DNA of 64,000 nucleotides from contig OZ024729.1 in the NCBI GenBank assembly GCA_964016875.1, positions 20,604,494 to 20,668,493 of the forward strand, in the 5' to 3' direction. The translations under genes and the position numbers were made by a program. Every line of letters starts with the position of its first letter. The stretch's first letter is position 1. The DNA comes from Fallopia convolvulus (lineage: Eukaryota > Streptophyta > Magnoliopsida > Caryophyllales > Polygonaceae). Below, piece after piece: positions 32,168-43,956 of this stretch. The notes under the pieces were generated by a model. That model searched no databases and was not told the DNA's origin. It was given only the letters and a program-made list of their open reading frames with translations.

Positions 32168-32309
32168 GCTAATGACCCTGTCGACAGATCTCAGTTCCTT
32201 TCTTTTCAGTTTTTGTTTTTATGGGATCAATGCAGGCTCGATACCGACCCTCTCTAAGAGCCCGTTTTTGCTTTTGATTCGTTTCTTTTTTTGTTTTTGC
32301 TTACAGTGT

Positions 32310-34050
32310 ATGCCAGCTGAAGGACGCCGAGTTGTCTCTAATCCAATAGCTGACCCTGAACCCGAGCGATCCTTCCACCGCCGATTAAGAGAACGCAAAG
32401 CAATGGCTACACCTGAAGAGATGGCTCAGCAGATGACTGCCATGCGCAGATAGATGGAGACGTTAAAAACTGATAGAGATCAATTATAGGAGCAGTTGAA
32501 TGCTATCCCTTGGAATGCCAAGCAGTACATGCATCCAGAACTGAGGGTGCCAGAGTCCGCAATTGAGCTTCCTGTGATAGAGAAGACCTTTGATATCAAA
32601 CCTCAATTCATATCCTTGATCAAAAGGGCTTAGTTTGAGGGAAAACCCATTGAGTGCCCAATAGAACATATTAGAAATTTCCTTGATTTATGTGACACTG
32701 TTGCTGCTAACGGTGTCTCTTTAGAATATGTTTTGTTGAAAGCTTTCCAATGGTCTCTTATAGAAAAGGCCCTGAGCTGGTTAGAGAGCCTACCTCCAAG
32801 TCAATAAAGAAGTGGGAAACTCTACATGACTTGTTCATGACAAAGTTCTTTCCACCTGCCAAGACTACGGAGCTAAGGAAGCGCATCACCTCCTACCACC
32901 AGCTGCCTAATGAGACCTTTGTGGAAATGTGAGAGATATTCAAGGAGATACTAAGACAGTGCCCTACTCATGGGCAACCACAATATGTACTCCAAGAATC
33001 TTCTTCCAAGGGATTAACGTCGAGACGAAAAACCACATCAATCTACATAGTACTTGCGGTTTCATAGAGATGGATCCAGATGAGGCGTAGGAGTTGCTTG
33101 ACAAGTGGACCAACTACGATGCAATGTATGGCACACAGCAGGCCTAATAGCCCCAACGAAGGCTCCATAATCCAAATAGGGACGAGGTAGACCCTGAAGT
33201 GAAGCACCAGTTCTTGCAAGACGAGATCAACCGCTTGAAAAAGCAAGTAAGTTTTCTTAAATCATCTCCTTCTTGTCAAGAATGTGGGCCTTAAGCCCAT
33301 GCTACTTCTGCCTGCACTAACCTGCAACAGGTTCATGCTGCTAAGGAATATGAAGAAGCTAACTAAATGAGGGGTCCCTATAGGAACCAAGGTAATACTT
33401 TTTATGCAGGGAGGAATAACAATCAGCCTACCAGGGGCAACTATGGCCAAGGGAGCCAACCTCCTCAGCAAGAACAAAGGGTTCCTCCTTACAGACCTCT
33501 AGGCTATCAAGAGCCACCTTCATGGGTACAAGGGCTACAAGAGGGAATTAATGGAGTCCACAAGAAGATTGATGGAGTCCGTGATGATCTAAAAGGTGTA
33601 CATGTACAATTGGGAGAGATCGAAACATGGAGAAAAAGTGTCAATTCCCAATTAGTTAACCTTGCTGCACAAATTCCAAGACCTCCAGGTCAACTCCCGG
33701 GCTGTCCCGAGGAGAACCAGAGAGGACAGATTGCAGCTATACACCTAAGGAGTGGCAAAGAGTTGCCAGATCGAGCCAAGCCTAAAGAGAAAGAGCACGG
33801 TGATGAAGACGACGCCCTAGTTAAGCTCTTTACCGACCCCCCAAGGTCGATACCGAGGCTCAACAGGTTGTTACCAACCGCCCCAAGGTCGTTATCGAGC
33901 CCTCCAGGCCAGGTAAGTACTCTGAACCAAACTCTCAGCTCCTTACCGACCCCCCAGGGTCGGTAAGGACCCATCTGCACCGATCGACCCGCTTGTCGAT
34001 TCGGTAGAGCCTCGATACGAGCTTATCTCTATTCCGAGTATGTCAAAAAC
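32310..34050 (+). pseudogene. Gag, copy C1
   Basis: Begins MPAEGRRVVSNPIADPEPER just after the acceptor-like TTTTTGCTTACAG, as in C2. Capsid words FISLIKRA, LEYVLLKAFQWSL, MTKFFPPAKTTELRKR and LPNETFVEM are present, with many stops and shifts (for example at 32452, 32488 and near 32632). The knuckle is SCQECGP followed by a stop and AHATSAC. Palindromic boxes at 33830-33975 flank CCAGGTAAGT (33909-33918). Confidence 0.85.
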
Positions 34051-35186
34051 TCTTCCTTTCCCGACCAAGAGAGCTAATGATGCCACGGAAGGAAAGTTTA
34101 GACGTTTTGTCAAAAATTCTTCAAGGGTTAAATATTTCTATTCCATTTACTGAAGCCCTTAATAAAATGACTGCCTACACTAAATTTTTAAAAGAGATTT
34201 TGAGCAGGAAAAGATCTATCTCAGAGATGTCAAGCGAAGTCCGATCTATAAAGCTCCCTGAAAAACTCGGTGATCCAGGTAAGTTTGCAATTTCAATAGG
34301 TATTGTAACTCTCCCTTGTAAAGCTCTTGTGATCTAGGTGCCAGTGCCAGTTTATCACCATTGTCTATCTGGACCAAGGCTAAGATGGGACCACTGGAGC
34401 CTGTCGATATGAATCTCTACATGGCGAACGGATCTTGTGTAAAAGCAACGGGAGTCGTGGACGACGTTCCTATCCAAGTTGGAATTTTTTTTTTCCCAAC
34501 GACTTCATTGTTCTAGATATGCCTGAAGACTCCGTGGTGCCAATCATTCTAGGCAGACCATTCTTAGCCACCACAGGGGCACGAGTTGATGTCAAGAAAG
34601 AACTTCTCACGTTTGATATTGGAGAAGAAAAGGTCAAATTTCACTTCAATCCGGCCGTGAATGAGGTTACTAGTTGCAGTACTGAAGAGCCTACCGACCC
34701 CCCATGGGTCGGTACCGACCCTTCCCTGAGTACAGAAACAGCGCAGTTCAGGGACATAACAACTACTGAGGAGCCTACCGACCCCCATGGGTCGGTAACG
34801 ACTCTTACCTGAAGAAGCACAAAGCTAGAGGAGAGATCAAGGCCGTTACCGAAGCATTGACACACCCAGCAGGGTTGGTAACGACCCACACCACCTCGGT
34901 AACGACCCCTTCTCTGAGCAATCCAGGTAAGTCTTCTTATTCATATTTGATTGATTCTAGTCATGATCCTTTCTTATATCCTTGTTTTATTTTACATCCT
35001 ACTATGCATATTGTGAAAGAGTTGAAACCTCCTTGGCTTTAAGACTATACTAACCCTATTGTAGGATTACCGAGCATACTTGTTGATGATAGAGGACCAA
35101 ATCTCTTAGAAAGAAGCTTTGATGTTTTTCCGGATAAGTATGGAGTTTCTTATGATCCCTACAAATCTCGAGAGAAGCCACCTTAG
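34051..35186 (+). pseudogene. Protease and spacer remnant, copy C1
   Basis: Protease words FAISIGIVTLPCKAL, GASASLSPLSIW, ANGSCVKATGVVDDVP and PIILGRPFLATTGA in two frames; the CDLG site is shifted out of frame. A tail with repeated EEPTDPP and VGTDP words encodes the TCGGTACCGA boxes (34689-34905). Ends at TAG 35184-35186 after the spacer remnant, with no RT or INT between. Confidence 0.82.
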
Positions 35187-35232
35187 GGCAAAGGTCAGTT
35201 CGTCAGGCTAACGACGTTAAAAGTAGCACTTA

Positions 35233-35246
35233 CGGGAGGCAACCCG
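35233..35246 (+). promoter_or_regulatory. Conserved GGGAGGCAACCC hairpin, C1
   Basis: CGGGAGGCAACCCG, 47 bp after the frame end, after AACGACGTTAAAAGTAGCAC. Confidence 0.75.
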
Positions 35247-36930
35247 CTTTTATTTTGCTTTCTTAGATCTTTTTGCTAGTTTTCTATTGACTTGTTTTTA
35301 AGTTAGATTTGTGTAGTAGGGAAGTTTTTTCTAAAATGACTCAGGTACAAAGATTTGGAAAAAGTGCTACACAGAGAAGCAACATACTCGGTGCTAAGAG
35401 CAAACAAAGAAATTCGGTGGCAATACAGTTGGTTCGGTAAGGGGTCGGTACCGACCTCTACAAGACACCGAGAAAAATCAACATTCCTCAAGTGATCAAT
35501 GGTTCCAAGCAGCTTCAAGTTTTATTTTGTGAGTTCCCTTTTCTTTTCTCTTTATGTTTTTATGTCTTTGCTTTAAACAGTGAGGACACTGTTTGGTTTA
35601 AGTATGGGGTAGGGGAAGAGGAAACTCCTTTTTGTTTCTTTTTTGTTGTTTTTGGATTGATAATGTTCCACCTAGATGTCCTATGATATGCTTTAACTTG
35701 CTTGATCATGTAATTCCTTTAACATGTTTGGATAGCTTTGCCTGAATCATGTTGAAAAGTTGTTTTTACATGGATACTTAGCATGTGATGAAAATGAGCA
35801 CATATGATCTTAGGTGAAGGTGACTTTAATCCAACAAAAAATGCTACCTTGTGAGTTATTTTTGGCCTTATAGGGAGAATATCAAAAATCCCTCTTCTTT
35901 TCTTGTGTGATTTTACTCTCCTTATGCATATTATCTCTTGTCATTGATATGGTTATCTATTTCTTGAGACCTATATGCGATATTAGTTCATTACATGTGA
36001 AATCATATGATGGAGAACTTATTTTTAACCACTTTTTATCTCTTTTTATCTACCTTATCATTATCCTCTTTTTGAAGCCAATTTGAGCCTTGAAGCCTTT
36101 TATTTGTAGCTCTACAAAATATTCTCTAGTCGATGAAAGCTTGACCCTATCCGGGGATTAGGACTTAGTATTGGTTATTGTGATGGTTTTGTTGATAAGA
36201 GATGTATTGGTTCGAGTGTGAGGTAATATGGGTTGGGTATTTGAAAGTCTTGAAGTTTATCATGTAAAAGGAGTTTGGTTCTCTGAATGCACTTACAAAA
36301 GAAGTGGAAAGTAAAAAGGAAGAAAGAAAGAAAAACGTTGAATAGTGAAAGAGTGCATGAGCCAAAATTTCCTTGTTGTTTTTAAGCAAGATTAGTTGGG
36401 ATAAAATGGTGAGGAGTTGAAGTTTGATCTATAATGTTTGAGAGAGTTTGGTATGTTCTTTTGAAGTTTTTGGAAATGTGTGAGTTTTTAGGAGTCTATA
36501 TTCCCAGATATTATTAGCACCGAAAAACCAAAATATTTCCACGCCTTATTATCATTACCAAGCCCCATTACAACCCGGCCGAATGGAAGCTTCTATGAAG
36601 TTTTTCATTGAGCCTAAGTTCTCTTGATGATTTTTATGTGTTTTGACATCTCTGGTGGAGAGTTTGGTGCTATAAGTAACAATGACTATGTTCATTTTTG
36701 TACATAGGATTGAGTTGAGAGTTGTTATTCTAAGCCCAAACACTTGAGAGTTGAGTGAAACACATTACACTTGTAAGGTTGGATTTTTAGTTGTTTTTGC
36801 TTGAGGTTTCATATATGTGTGATGACATTAAATTCACTTGTCTATTTGTTCTACTTGACCTTTGACGTTGCTTTTTGATAAAGGCATTGACTTGAAGAAT
36901 GTGATGATGGTTTTGGTTGAAGTCTTTAGA
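35247..36930 (+). other. C1 3' noncoding region
   Basis: No gene. The env-like ORF of A and B is absent. Contains a TCGGTACCGA box near 35445, hairpin CAGTG-AGGA-CACTG with AAGTATGGGGTAGGGG (35578-35615), CCGGGGATTAGGACTTAG near 36150, and CAACCCGGCCGAATGGAA near 36570. Confidence 0.75.
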
Positions 36931-36967
36931 TTGCTTGAGGACAAGCAAGTCTAAGTATGGGGTATTT
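36931..36967 (+). promoter_or_regulatory. Hairpin and polypurine tract, C1
   Basis: TTGCTTGAGGACAAGCAA then AAGTATGGGGTATTT, directly before the middle LTR. Confidence 0.85.
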
Positions 36968-38268
36968 TGAAGTCCGCCTTTTTAGTCGTGTTTTTAGGGA
37001 GTGTTTTTGTTTGTTTGAGTCTTTTTCTTTAGTTTTGTGTTTTGTTTTGAGTCGTTTGTGTAGGTTTTTGTATTTCCTTAAGATATGGAGTCTACATAAG
37101 CTTTGGTGGTATTTTTATAGGTTTTTTAGCTATTTGAAGCACTTTTTGAAGAAATGAGGAAAGCACTTAAAGTTAGCACTCAAGAATGAAGTGAAGATGA
37201 AGATTAAGCTTAATGAATGAAGTCCATAAAGAGGTAAAGAATCAAGTTCAAGCTAAGAAAGAAGTAGAGAAACTCGTTACAAAGACAGAGGAAAAAGAAT
37301 CGAGTCAATCCGAGGTGTAACGAACCCACTACTGAAGTTTTACTTTCAGTTGTTTGCAGTGCTGAAGGGGGCCGATACCGAGCCTGCAGGGATCGATTCC
37401 GAGGCACTCAAGGTCGGTAGCGAAGACAGAGTCGGCGCAATTAAATGTATTTTTATCCCTTCTTTAGATAGTTTTAAGGGATATATCTTTTAGAGATATT
37501 ATTTCCTTATAGATAGTTTTTAGATAGATTAGTTTCTCTATAAATACTCTTGTCTAGCCTTTGTTTACCAATCAATTAACCTAGTTTAGGGGGAGAGGAG
37601 AAGGAAGAGAGAAGAGAGAGGCGTGGGAGATAGAGAGTAGAGATTAGAGATTACTTGGAAGACAAGTTTGCTTTGGATTTGCTTGTAAGTTTCCTTTTTA
37701 TTAATTTAGATGTTTTTAATCATGTTTTGTGAGTAGTTTCTCTCTCTAAGGTTGGGGTTAACCCAACAATAGTTATGTATGCTTGTTTGTGATCATAATT
37801 TGATTTTCTTTATTGCATGATTCTATTCTCTTGTTCTTAATACTTGAAACGAAAGTTGAAAGGGAATTTCTCATTCATAGTTAAAGCGAAAGCGGAAACT
37901 TAGATTCAGAATAGTTAACTTAGGGTTTTGAAACGAAAGTGGATCAATCCTAGTTTAAGTAGAAGAGATAGATAGTAAGTTTATTGATAGGACGAAAGTT
38001 GATTGATTTACTTGCTTAGTTGATGACTCTATGTGATAAAAGCATGATCTTTATGTTTCATTAGCGTTTGCATGCATGATTGTTGTTGCGGGGATACCTA
38101 AATCTTAGATTTTCTCTTTCTCTCGATTAAAACCCTAGCTTTGTTGATTACTTGCGCTCCAAATAACAAAACTTGATACTGACTTTCTCTCGTGGACGAA
38201 CCTGACTCCACTGTACTCAATGGGGTCTTGATTATAAATTTATTTGTTGTCAAGAAACCCTATCAACA
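36968..38268 (+). mobile_element. Middle LTR of array C
   Basis: 1301 bp, TGAAGTCCGCC ... CCTATCAACA. It serves as 3' LTR of C1 and 5' LTR of C2. Palindromic boxes at 37366-37425. Confidence 0.9.
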
Positions 38269-38271
38269 AAT

Positions 38272-38289
38272 TGGCGCCGTTGCTGGGGA
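38272..38289 (+). promoter_or_regulatory. Primer-binding site, C2
   Basis: TGGCGCCGTTGCTGGGGA, one mismatch from the Athila consensus. A GTCGGTAACGACC box follows in the leader (38341-38372). Confidence 0.85.
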
Positions 38290-38563
38290 GATTTCAATTG
38301 TGCTAAGTTTTGTTCTATTAGTGTTTTTCGGGACTCTTCTGAGTCGGTAACGACCCCGACCCTATCGGCAAACCCAGTTTTTCTTCTTTTTCTGTTTTTT
38401 TTTCAGGTTCACTCTCAAGTCGCTAATGACCCTGTCGACAGATCTCAGTTCCTTTCTTTTCAGTTTTTGTTTTTATGGGATCAATGCAGGCTCGATACCG
38501 ACCCTCTCTAAGAGCCCGTTTTTGCTTTTGATTCGTTTCTTTTTTTGTTTTTGCTTACAGTGT

Positions 38564-40325
38564 ATGCCAGCTGAAGGACGCCGAGTTGTCTCTAATCCAA
38601 TAGCTGACCCTGAACCCGAGCGATCCTTCCACCGCCGATTAAGAGAACGCAAAGCAATGGCTACACCTGAAGAGATGGCTTAGCAGATGACTGCCCTGCG
38701 CAGAAAGATGGAGGTGTTACAAACTGATAGAGATCAATTACAGGAGCAGTTGAATGCTATCCCTAGGAATGCCAAGCAGTACATGCATCCAAAACTGAGG
38801 GTGCCAGATTCCACAATTGAGTTTCTTGAGATAAAGAAGACCTTTGAGATCAAACCTCAATTCATATCCTTGATCAAAAGGGCTCAGTTTGAGGGAAAAC
38901 CCACTGAGTGCCCAAAAGAACATATTAGAAATTTCCTTGATTTATGTGACACTATTGCTGCTAACGGTGTCTCTTTAGAATATGTTCTGTTGAAAACTTT
39001 CAAGTAGTCTCTTATAGGAAAGGCCCTGAGCTGGTTAGAGACCCTACCTCCCAAGTCAATAAAGAAGTGGGAAACTCTGCATGACTTGTTCATGAGAAAG
39101 TTCTTTCCACCTTCCAAGACTACAGAGCTAAAGAAGCGCATCACCTCCTACCACCAGATGCCTAATGAGACCTTTGTGGAAACATGGGAGAGATTCAAGG
39201 AGATGCTGAGATAGTGCCCTACTCATGGGCAACCACAATATGTACTCCAAGAGATCTTCTTCCAAGGGATCAATGCTGAGATGAAAAACCGCATCAATCT
39301 ACATACTGCTTGCGGTTTCATAGAGATGGATCCCGATGAGGCGTGGGCGTTGCTTGAAAATTTGACCAACTACGATGCAATGTATGGCACATAGCCGGCC
39401 AAACAACCCCAACGAAGGCTCTATAATCCAAATAGGGACGAGGTAGACCCTGAAGTGAAGCACCAGTTCCTGCAAGACGAGATCAACCGCATGAAAAAGC
39501 AGGTAAGTTTTCTTAAATCATCTCCTTCTTGTCAAGAATGTGGGTCTGAAGCCCATGCTACATCTTCCTGCACTAACCTCCAACTGGTTCGTGCTGCTGA
39601 GACATATGAAGAAGCTAACTAAATGAGGGGTCCCCATAGGAACCAAGGTAATACTTTTTATGCATAATCATCCCACCTAGGGCAACTATGGCCAAGGGAG
39701 CCAACCTCCTCAGCAAGAACAAAGGGTTCCTCCTTACAAACCTCTAGCCTATCAAGAGCCACATTCATGGGTACAAGAGCTACAAGAGGGTATTAATGGA
39801 GTCCACAACAAGATTGATGGTGTCCGTGATGACCTAAAAGGTGTACATGTACAATTGGGAGAGATCGAAACATGGAGAAAAAGTGTCAATTCCCAATTAG
39901 GTAACATTGATGCACGGATTCCAAGACCTCAAGGTCAACTCCCGGGCCGTCCCGAGGAGAACCCGAGAGGAAAGATTGTAGCTATACACCTAAGAAGTGG
40001 CAAAGAGTTGCCAGATCGAGCCAAGCCTAAAGAGAAAGAGCACGGTGATGAAGACGACACCCTAGTTAAGCTCGTTATCGACCCCCCAAGGTCGATACCA
40101 AGGCTCAACAGGTTGTTACCGACCGCCCTAAGGTCTTTATCGAGCCCTCTAGGCCAGGTAAGTACTCTGAACCAAACTCTCAGCTCGTTACCGACCCCCC
40201 AGGGTCGGTACCGACCCATCTGCACCGATCGACCCGCCTGTCGATTCGGTAGAGCCTCGATCCGGGCTTCTCTCTATTCCGAATACGTCAAAAACTCTTC
40301 CTTTCCCGACCAAGAAAGCTAATGA
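38564..40325 (+). pseudogene. Gag, copy C2
   Basis: Same start as C1 (MPAEGRRVVSNPIADPEPER). Stops at 38681-38683 and 39005-39007 plus later ones; these positions differ from those in C1, so the copies decayed independently. Capsid words FISLIKRAQFEGKPTE, LEYVLLKTFK and FVETWERFKEML; knuckle CQECGSEAHATSSC is intact. Palindromic boxes at 40068-40255 flank CCAGGTAAGT (40154-40163). Confidence 0.85.
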
Positions 40326-41418
40326 TGTCACGGAAGGAAAGTTTAGACGTTTTGTCAAAATTCTTCAAGGGTTAAATATTTCTATTCCATTTACTGTAGC
40401 CCTTAATGAAACTAAATTTTTAAAAGAGATTTTGAGCAGGAAAAGATTTATCTCAGAGATGTCAAGTGAAGTCCGATCTATAAAGCTCCCTGAAAAACTC
40501 GGTGATCCAAAGTTTGCAATTTCAATAGGTATTGGAACTCACTGTTTTAAAGCTCTATGTGATCTAGGTGCCAGTGTCAGTTTATTACCATTGTTTATCT
40601 GGACCAAGGCTAACATGGGACCACTGGAGCCTATCGATATGAATCTCTACATGGCAGACGGATCTTGTGTAACAGCAACTGGAGTTGTGGACGACGTTCC
40701 TATCCAAGTTGGAAACTTTTTTGTTCCCAATGACTTCATTGTTCTAGATATGCCTAAAGACCCCGTGGTGCCAATCATTCTAGGCAGACCATTCTTAGCC
40801 ACCGTAGGGGCACGAGTTGATGTCAAGAAAGGAATTCTCACGTTTGATATTGGAGAAGAAAAGGTCGAATTTCACTTCAATCCGGCAGTGAATGAGGTTG
40901 CTAGTTACAGTACTGAACAGCCTACCAATCCCCCATGGGTCGGTACCGACCCTTCCTTGAGTACAGAAACAGCGCAGTTCAGGGACATCACACATACTGA
41001 GGAGCCTACCGACCTCTCATGGGTCGGTAACGACTCTTATCTGAAGAAGCACAAAGCTAGAGGAGAGATCAAGCTTGTTACCAAAGCTTTGACACACCCA
41101 GCAGGGTCGGTAACGACCCACACCACCTTGGTAACGACCCCTTCTCTGAGCAATCCAGGTAAGTCTTCTTATTCTAATTTGATTGATTCTGGTCATGATC
41201 CTTTCTTATATCCTTGTAATATTTTACATCCTACTATGCATACTGTGAAAGAGTCGAAACCTCCTTGACTTTCGGACTATACTAACCCTGTTGTAGGATT
41301 ACCGAGCATACTTGTTGATGATAGAGGACCACATCTCTTAGAAAGAAGCTTTGATGTTTTTCCGGATAAGTATGGGGTTTCTTATGATCCCTACAAAGCT
41401 GGAGAGAAGCCACCTTAG
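40326..41418 (+). pseudogene. Protease and spacer remnant, copy C2
   Basis: From 40432 a 278-codon frame holds FAISIGIGTHCFKALCDLGA with the protease active site CDLGASVSLLPL, ADGSCVTATGVVDDVP and PIILGRPFLATVGA, then the TDPPWVGTDP-like tail with boxes (40920-41145) and a donor-like CCAGGTAAGT (41155-41164). A stop at 41266-41268 precedes the spacer remnant, which ends at TAG 41416-41418. No RT or INT follows. Confidence 0.83.
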
Positions 41419-41464
41419 GGCCAAGGTCAGTTCGTCGGGCTAACGACGTTAAAAGTAGCACTTA

Positions 41465-41478
41465 CGGGAGGCAACCCG
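41465..41478 (+). promoter_or_regulatory. Conserved GGGAGGCAACCC hairpin, C2
   Basis: CGGGAGGCAACCCG, same setting as in C1. Confidence 0.75.
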
Positions 41479-42640
41479 CTTTTATTTTGCTTTCTTAGAT
41501 CTTTTTGCTAGCTTTCTATTGACTTGTTTTTAGGTTAGATTAGTGTAGTAGGGATAGAAGTTTTTTCTAAAGTGACTCAGGTACAAAGATGTGGAAAAAG
41601 TGCTATACAGAGAAGCAACATACTCGGTGCTAAGAGCAAACAAAGAAATTCGGTGGCAATACTGTTGGTTCGGTAATGACCCCCACAAGGTCGGTACCGA
41701 CCTCTACCTTACGGTGGCAATACAGTTAGTGGAGAGATGTATTGGTTCAAGTGTGGGGTAATATGGGATTAGGACTTAGTAGCTCCACAAAATATTCTCT
41801 AGCCGATGAAAGCTTGACCCTATCCTGGGATTAGGACTTAGTATTGGTTATTGTGATGGTTTTATTGATAAGAGATGTATTGGTTCAAGTGTGGGGTAAT
41901 ATGGGTTGGGTATTTGAAAGTCTTGAAGTTTAACATGTAAAAGGAGTTTGGTTCTCTAAATGCACTTACAAAAGAAGTGGAAAGTAAAAAGGAAGAAAGA
42001 AAGAAAAAAGTTGAATAGTGAAAGAGTGCATGAGCCAAAATTTCCTTGTTGTTTTTAAGCAAGATTAGTTGGGATAAAAGGGTGAGGAGTTGAAGTTTGA
42101 TCTATAATGTTTGAGAGAGTTTGGTATGTTCTTTTGAAGTTTTTGGAAATATGTGAGTTTTTAGGAGTCTATATTCCCGGATATTATTAGCACCACAAAA
42201 CCAAAATATTTCCACGCCTTATTGTCATTACCAAGCCCCATTAGAACTCGGCCGAATGGAAGCTTCTATGAAGTTTTTCATTGATCCTAAGTTCTCTTGA
42301 TGATTTTTATGTGTTTTAACTTCTCTGGTGGAGAGTTTGGTGATATAAGTAACAATGACTATGTTCATTTTTGTATATAGGATTGAGTTGAGAGTTGTTA
42401 TTCTAAGCCCAAACACTTGAGAGTTAAGTGAAACACATTACCCTTGTGAGGTTGGACTTTTAGTTGTTTTTGCTTGAGGTTGCATATATGTGTGATGAAA
42501 TTAAATTCACTTGTCTATTTGTTCTACTTTAGCTTTGACGTTGCTTTTTGATAAAGGCATTAACTTGAAGAATGTGATGATGGTTTTGGTTGAAGTCTTG
42601 TGATTGCTTGAGGACAAACAAGTCTAAGTATGGGGTATTT
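41479..42640 (+). other. C2 3' noncoding region and polypurine tract
   Basis: Shorter than in C1: a deletion with a local duplication (41690-41840) removes the internal hairpin-AAGTATGGGG module. The LTR-proximal hairpin is TTGCTTGAGGACAAACAA (42604-42621, one stem mismatch), followed by AAGTATGGGGTATTT. Confidence 0.75.
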
Positions 42641-43956
42641 TGAAGTCCGCCTTTTTAGTCGTGTTTTGAGGGAGTGTTTTTGTTTGTTTGAGTCTTTTTC
42701 TTTAGTTTTTTGTTTTGTTTTGATTCATTTGTGTAGGTTTTCGTATTTCCTTAAAATGTGGAGTCTAAATAAGCTTTGGTGGTGTTTTTATAGGTTTTGG
42801 AGCTATTTGAAGCACTTTTCGAAGAAAGGAGGAAAGCACTTAAAGTTAGCACTCAAGAATGAAGTGAAGATGAAGATTAAGCTTAATGAATGAAGTCCAT
42901 AAACAGGTAAAGAATCAAGTTCAAGATAAGAAAGAAGTAGAGAAACTCGTTACAAAGACAGAGGAAATTGAATCGAGTCAAACTGAGGTGTAACAAACCC
43001 GCTACTGAAGTTTTACTCTCAGCTGTTTGCAGTTCTGAAGGGGGTCGATACCGAGCCTGCAGGGGTCGATACCGAGGAACTCAAGTTCGGTAGCGAAGAC
43101 AGAGTCGGCGCAATTAAATGTATTTTTATCCCTTCTTTAGATAGTTTTAAGGGATATAACTTATAGAGATATTATTTCCTTATAGATAGCTTTTAGATAG
43201 ATTAGTTTCTCTATAAATACTATTGTCTAGCCTTTGTTTTTCATCACTAATCAATTAACCTAGTTTAGAGGGAGAGGAGAAGGAAGAGAGAAGAGAGAGG
43301 CGCGTGAGATAGAGAGTAGAGATTAGAGATTACTTGGAAGATAAGTTTGCTTTGGATTTGCTTGTAAGTTTCCTTTTTATTAATTTAGATGTTTTTAATC
43401 ATGTTTTGTGAGTAGTTTCTCTCTCTAAGGTTGGGGTTAATCCAACAATAGTTATGTATGCTTGTTTGTGATCATAATTTGATTGTCTTTATTGCACGAT
43501 TCTATTCTCTTGTTCTTAATCCTTAAAACGAAAGTTGAAAGAGAATTTCTCAGTCATAGTTAAATCGAAAGCGGAAAATTTGAATCAGAATAGTTAACTT
43601 AGGGTTTTGAAACGAAAGTGGATCAATCCTAGTTGAAGTAGAAGAGATAGATAGTTAGTTTATTGATAGACGAAAGTTGGTTGATTTACTTGCTTAGTTG
43701 ACGAAAGTTGACGACTTTATGTGATAAAAGCATGATCTTTATGTTTCATTAGCGTTTGCATGCATGATTGTTGTTGTAGGGACACCTAAACCTTAGATTT
43801 TCTCTTTATCTTGATAAAAACCCTAGCTTTGTTGATTACTTGCACTCCAAGTAACAAAACTTGATACTGAATTTCTCCCGTGGACGAACCTGACTCCCCT
43901 GTACTCAGCAGCGTCTTGATTATAAATTTATTTGTTGTCAAGAAACCCTATCAATA
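42641..43956 (+). mobile_element. Third LTR of array C
   Basis: 1316 bp, TGAAGTCCGCC ... CCTATCAATA, then TSD GCTTG. The terminal CA has become TA. Palindromic boxes at 43040-43098. Confidence 0.9.

Larger units (their letters stand above)
30962..43956 (+). mobile_element. Array C: LTR-internal-LTR-internal-LTR of a non-autonomous Athila-like family
   Basis: Three LTRs (30962-32140 truncated, 36968-38268, 42641-43956) enclose two similar internal regions, C1 and C2. One TSD pair GCTTG (30957-30961 and 43957-43961) surrounds the whole array. Both internal regions encode only broken Gag-PR plus a spacer remnant; RT, RNase H, INT and the env-like ORF are absent. The family motif is TCGGTACCGA or TCGATACCGA. 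Confidence 0.9.
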
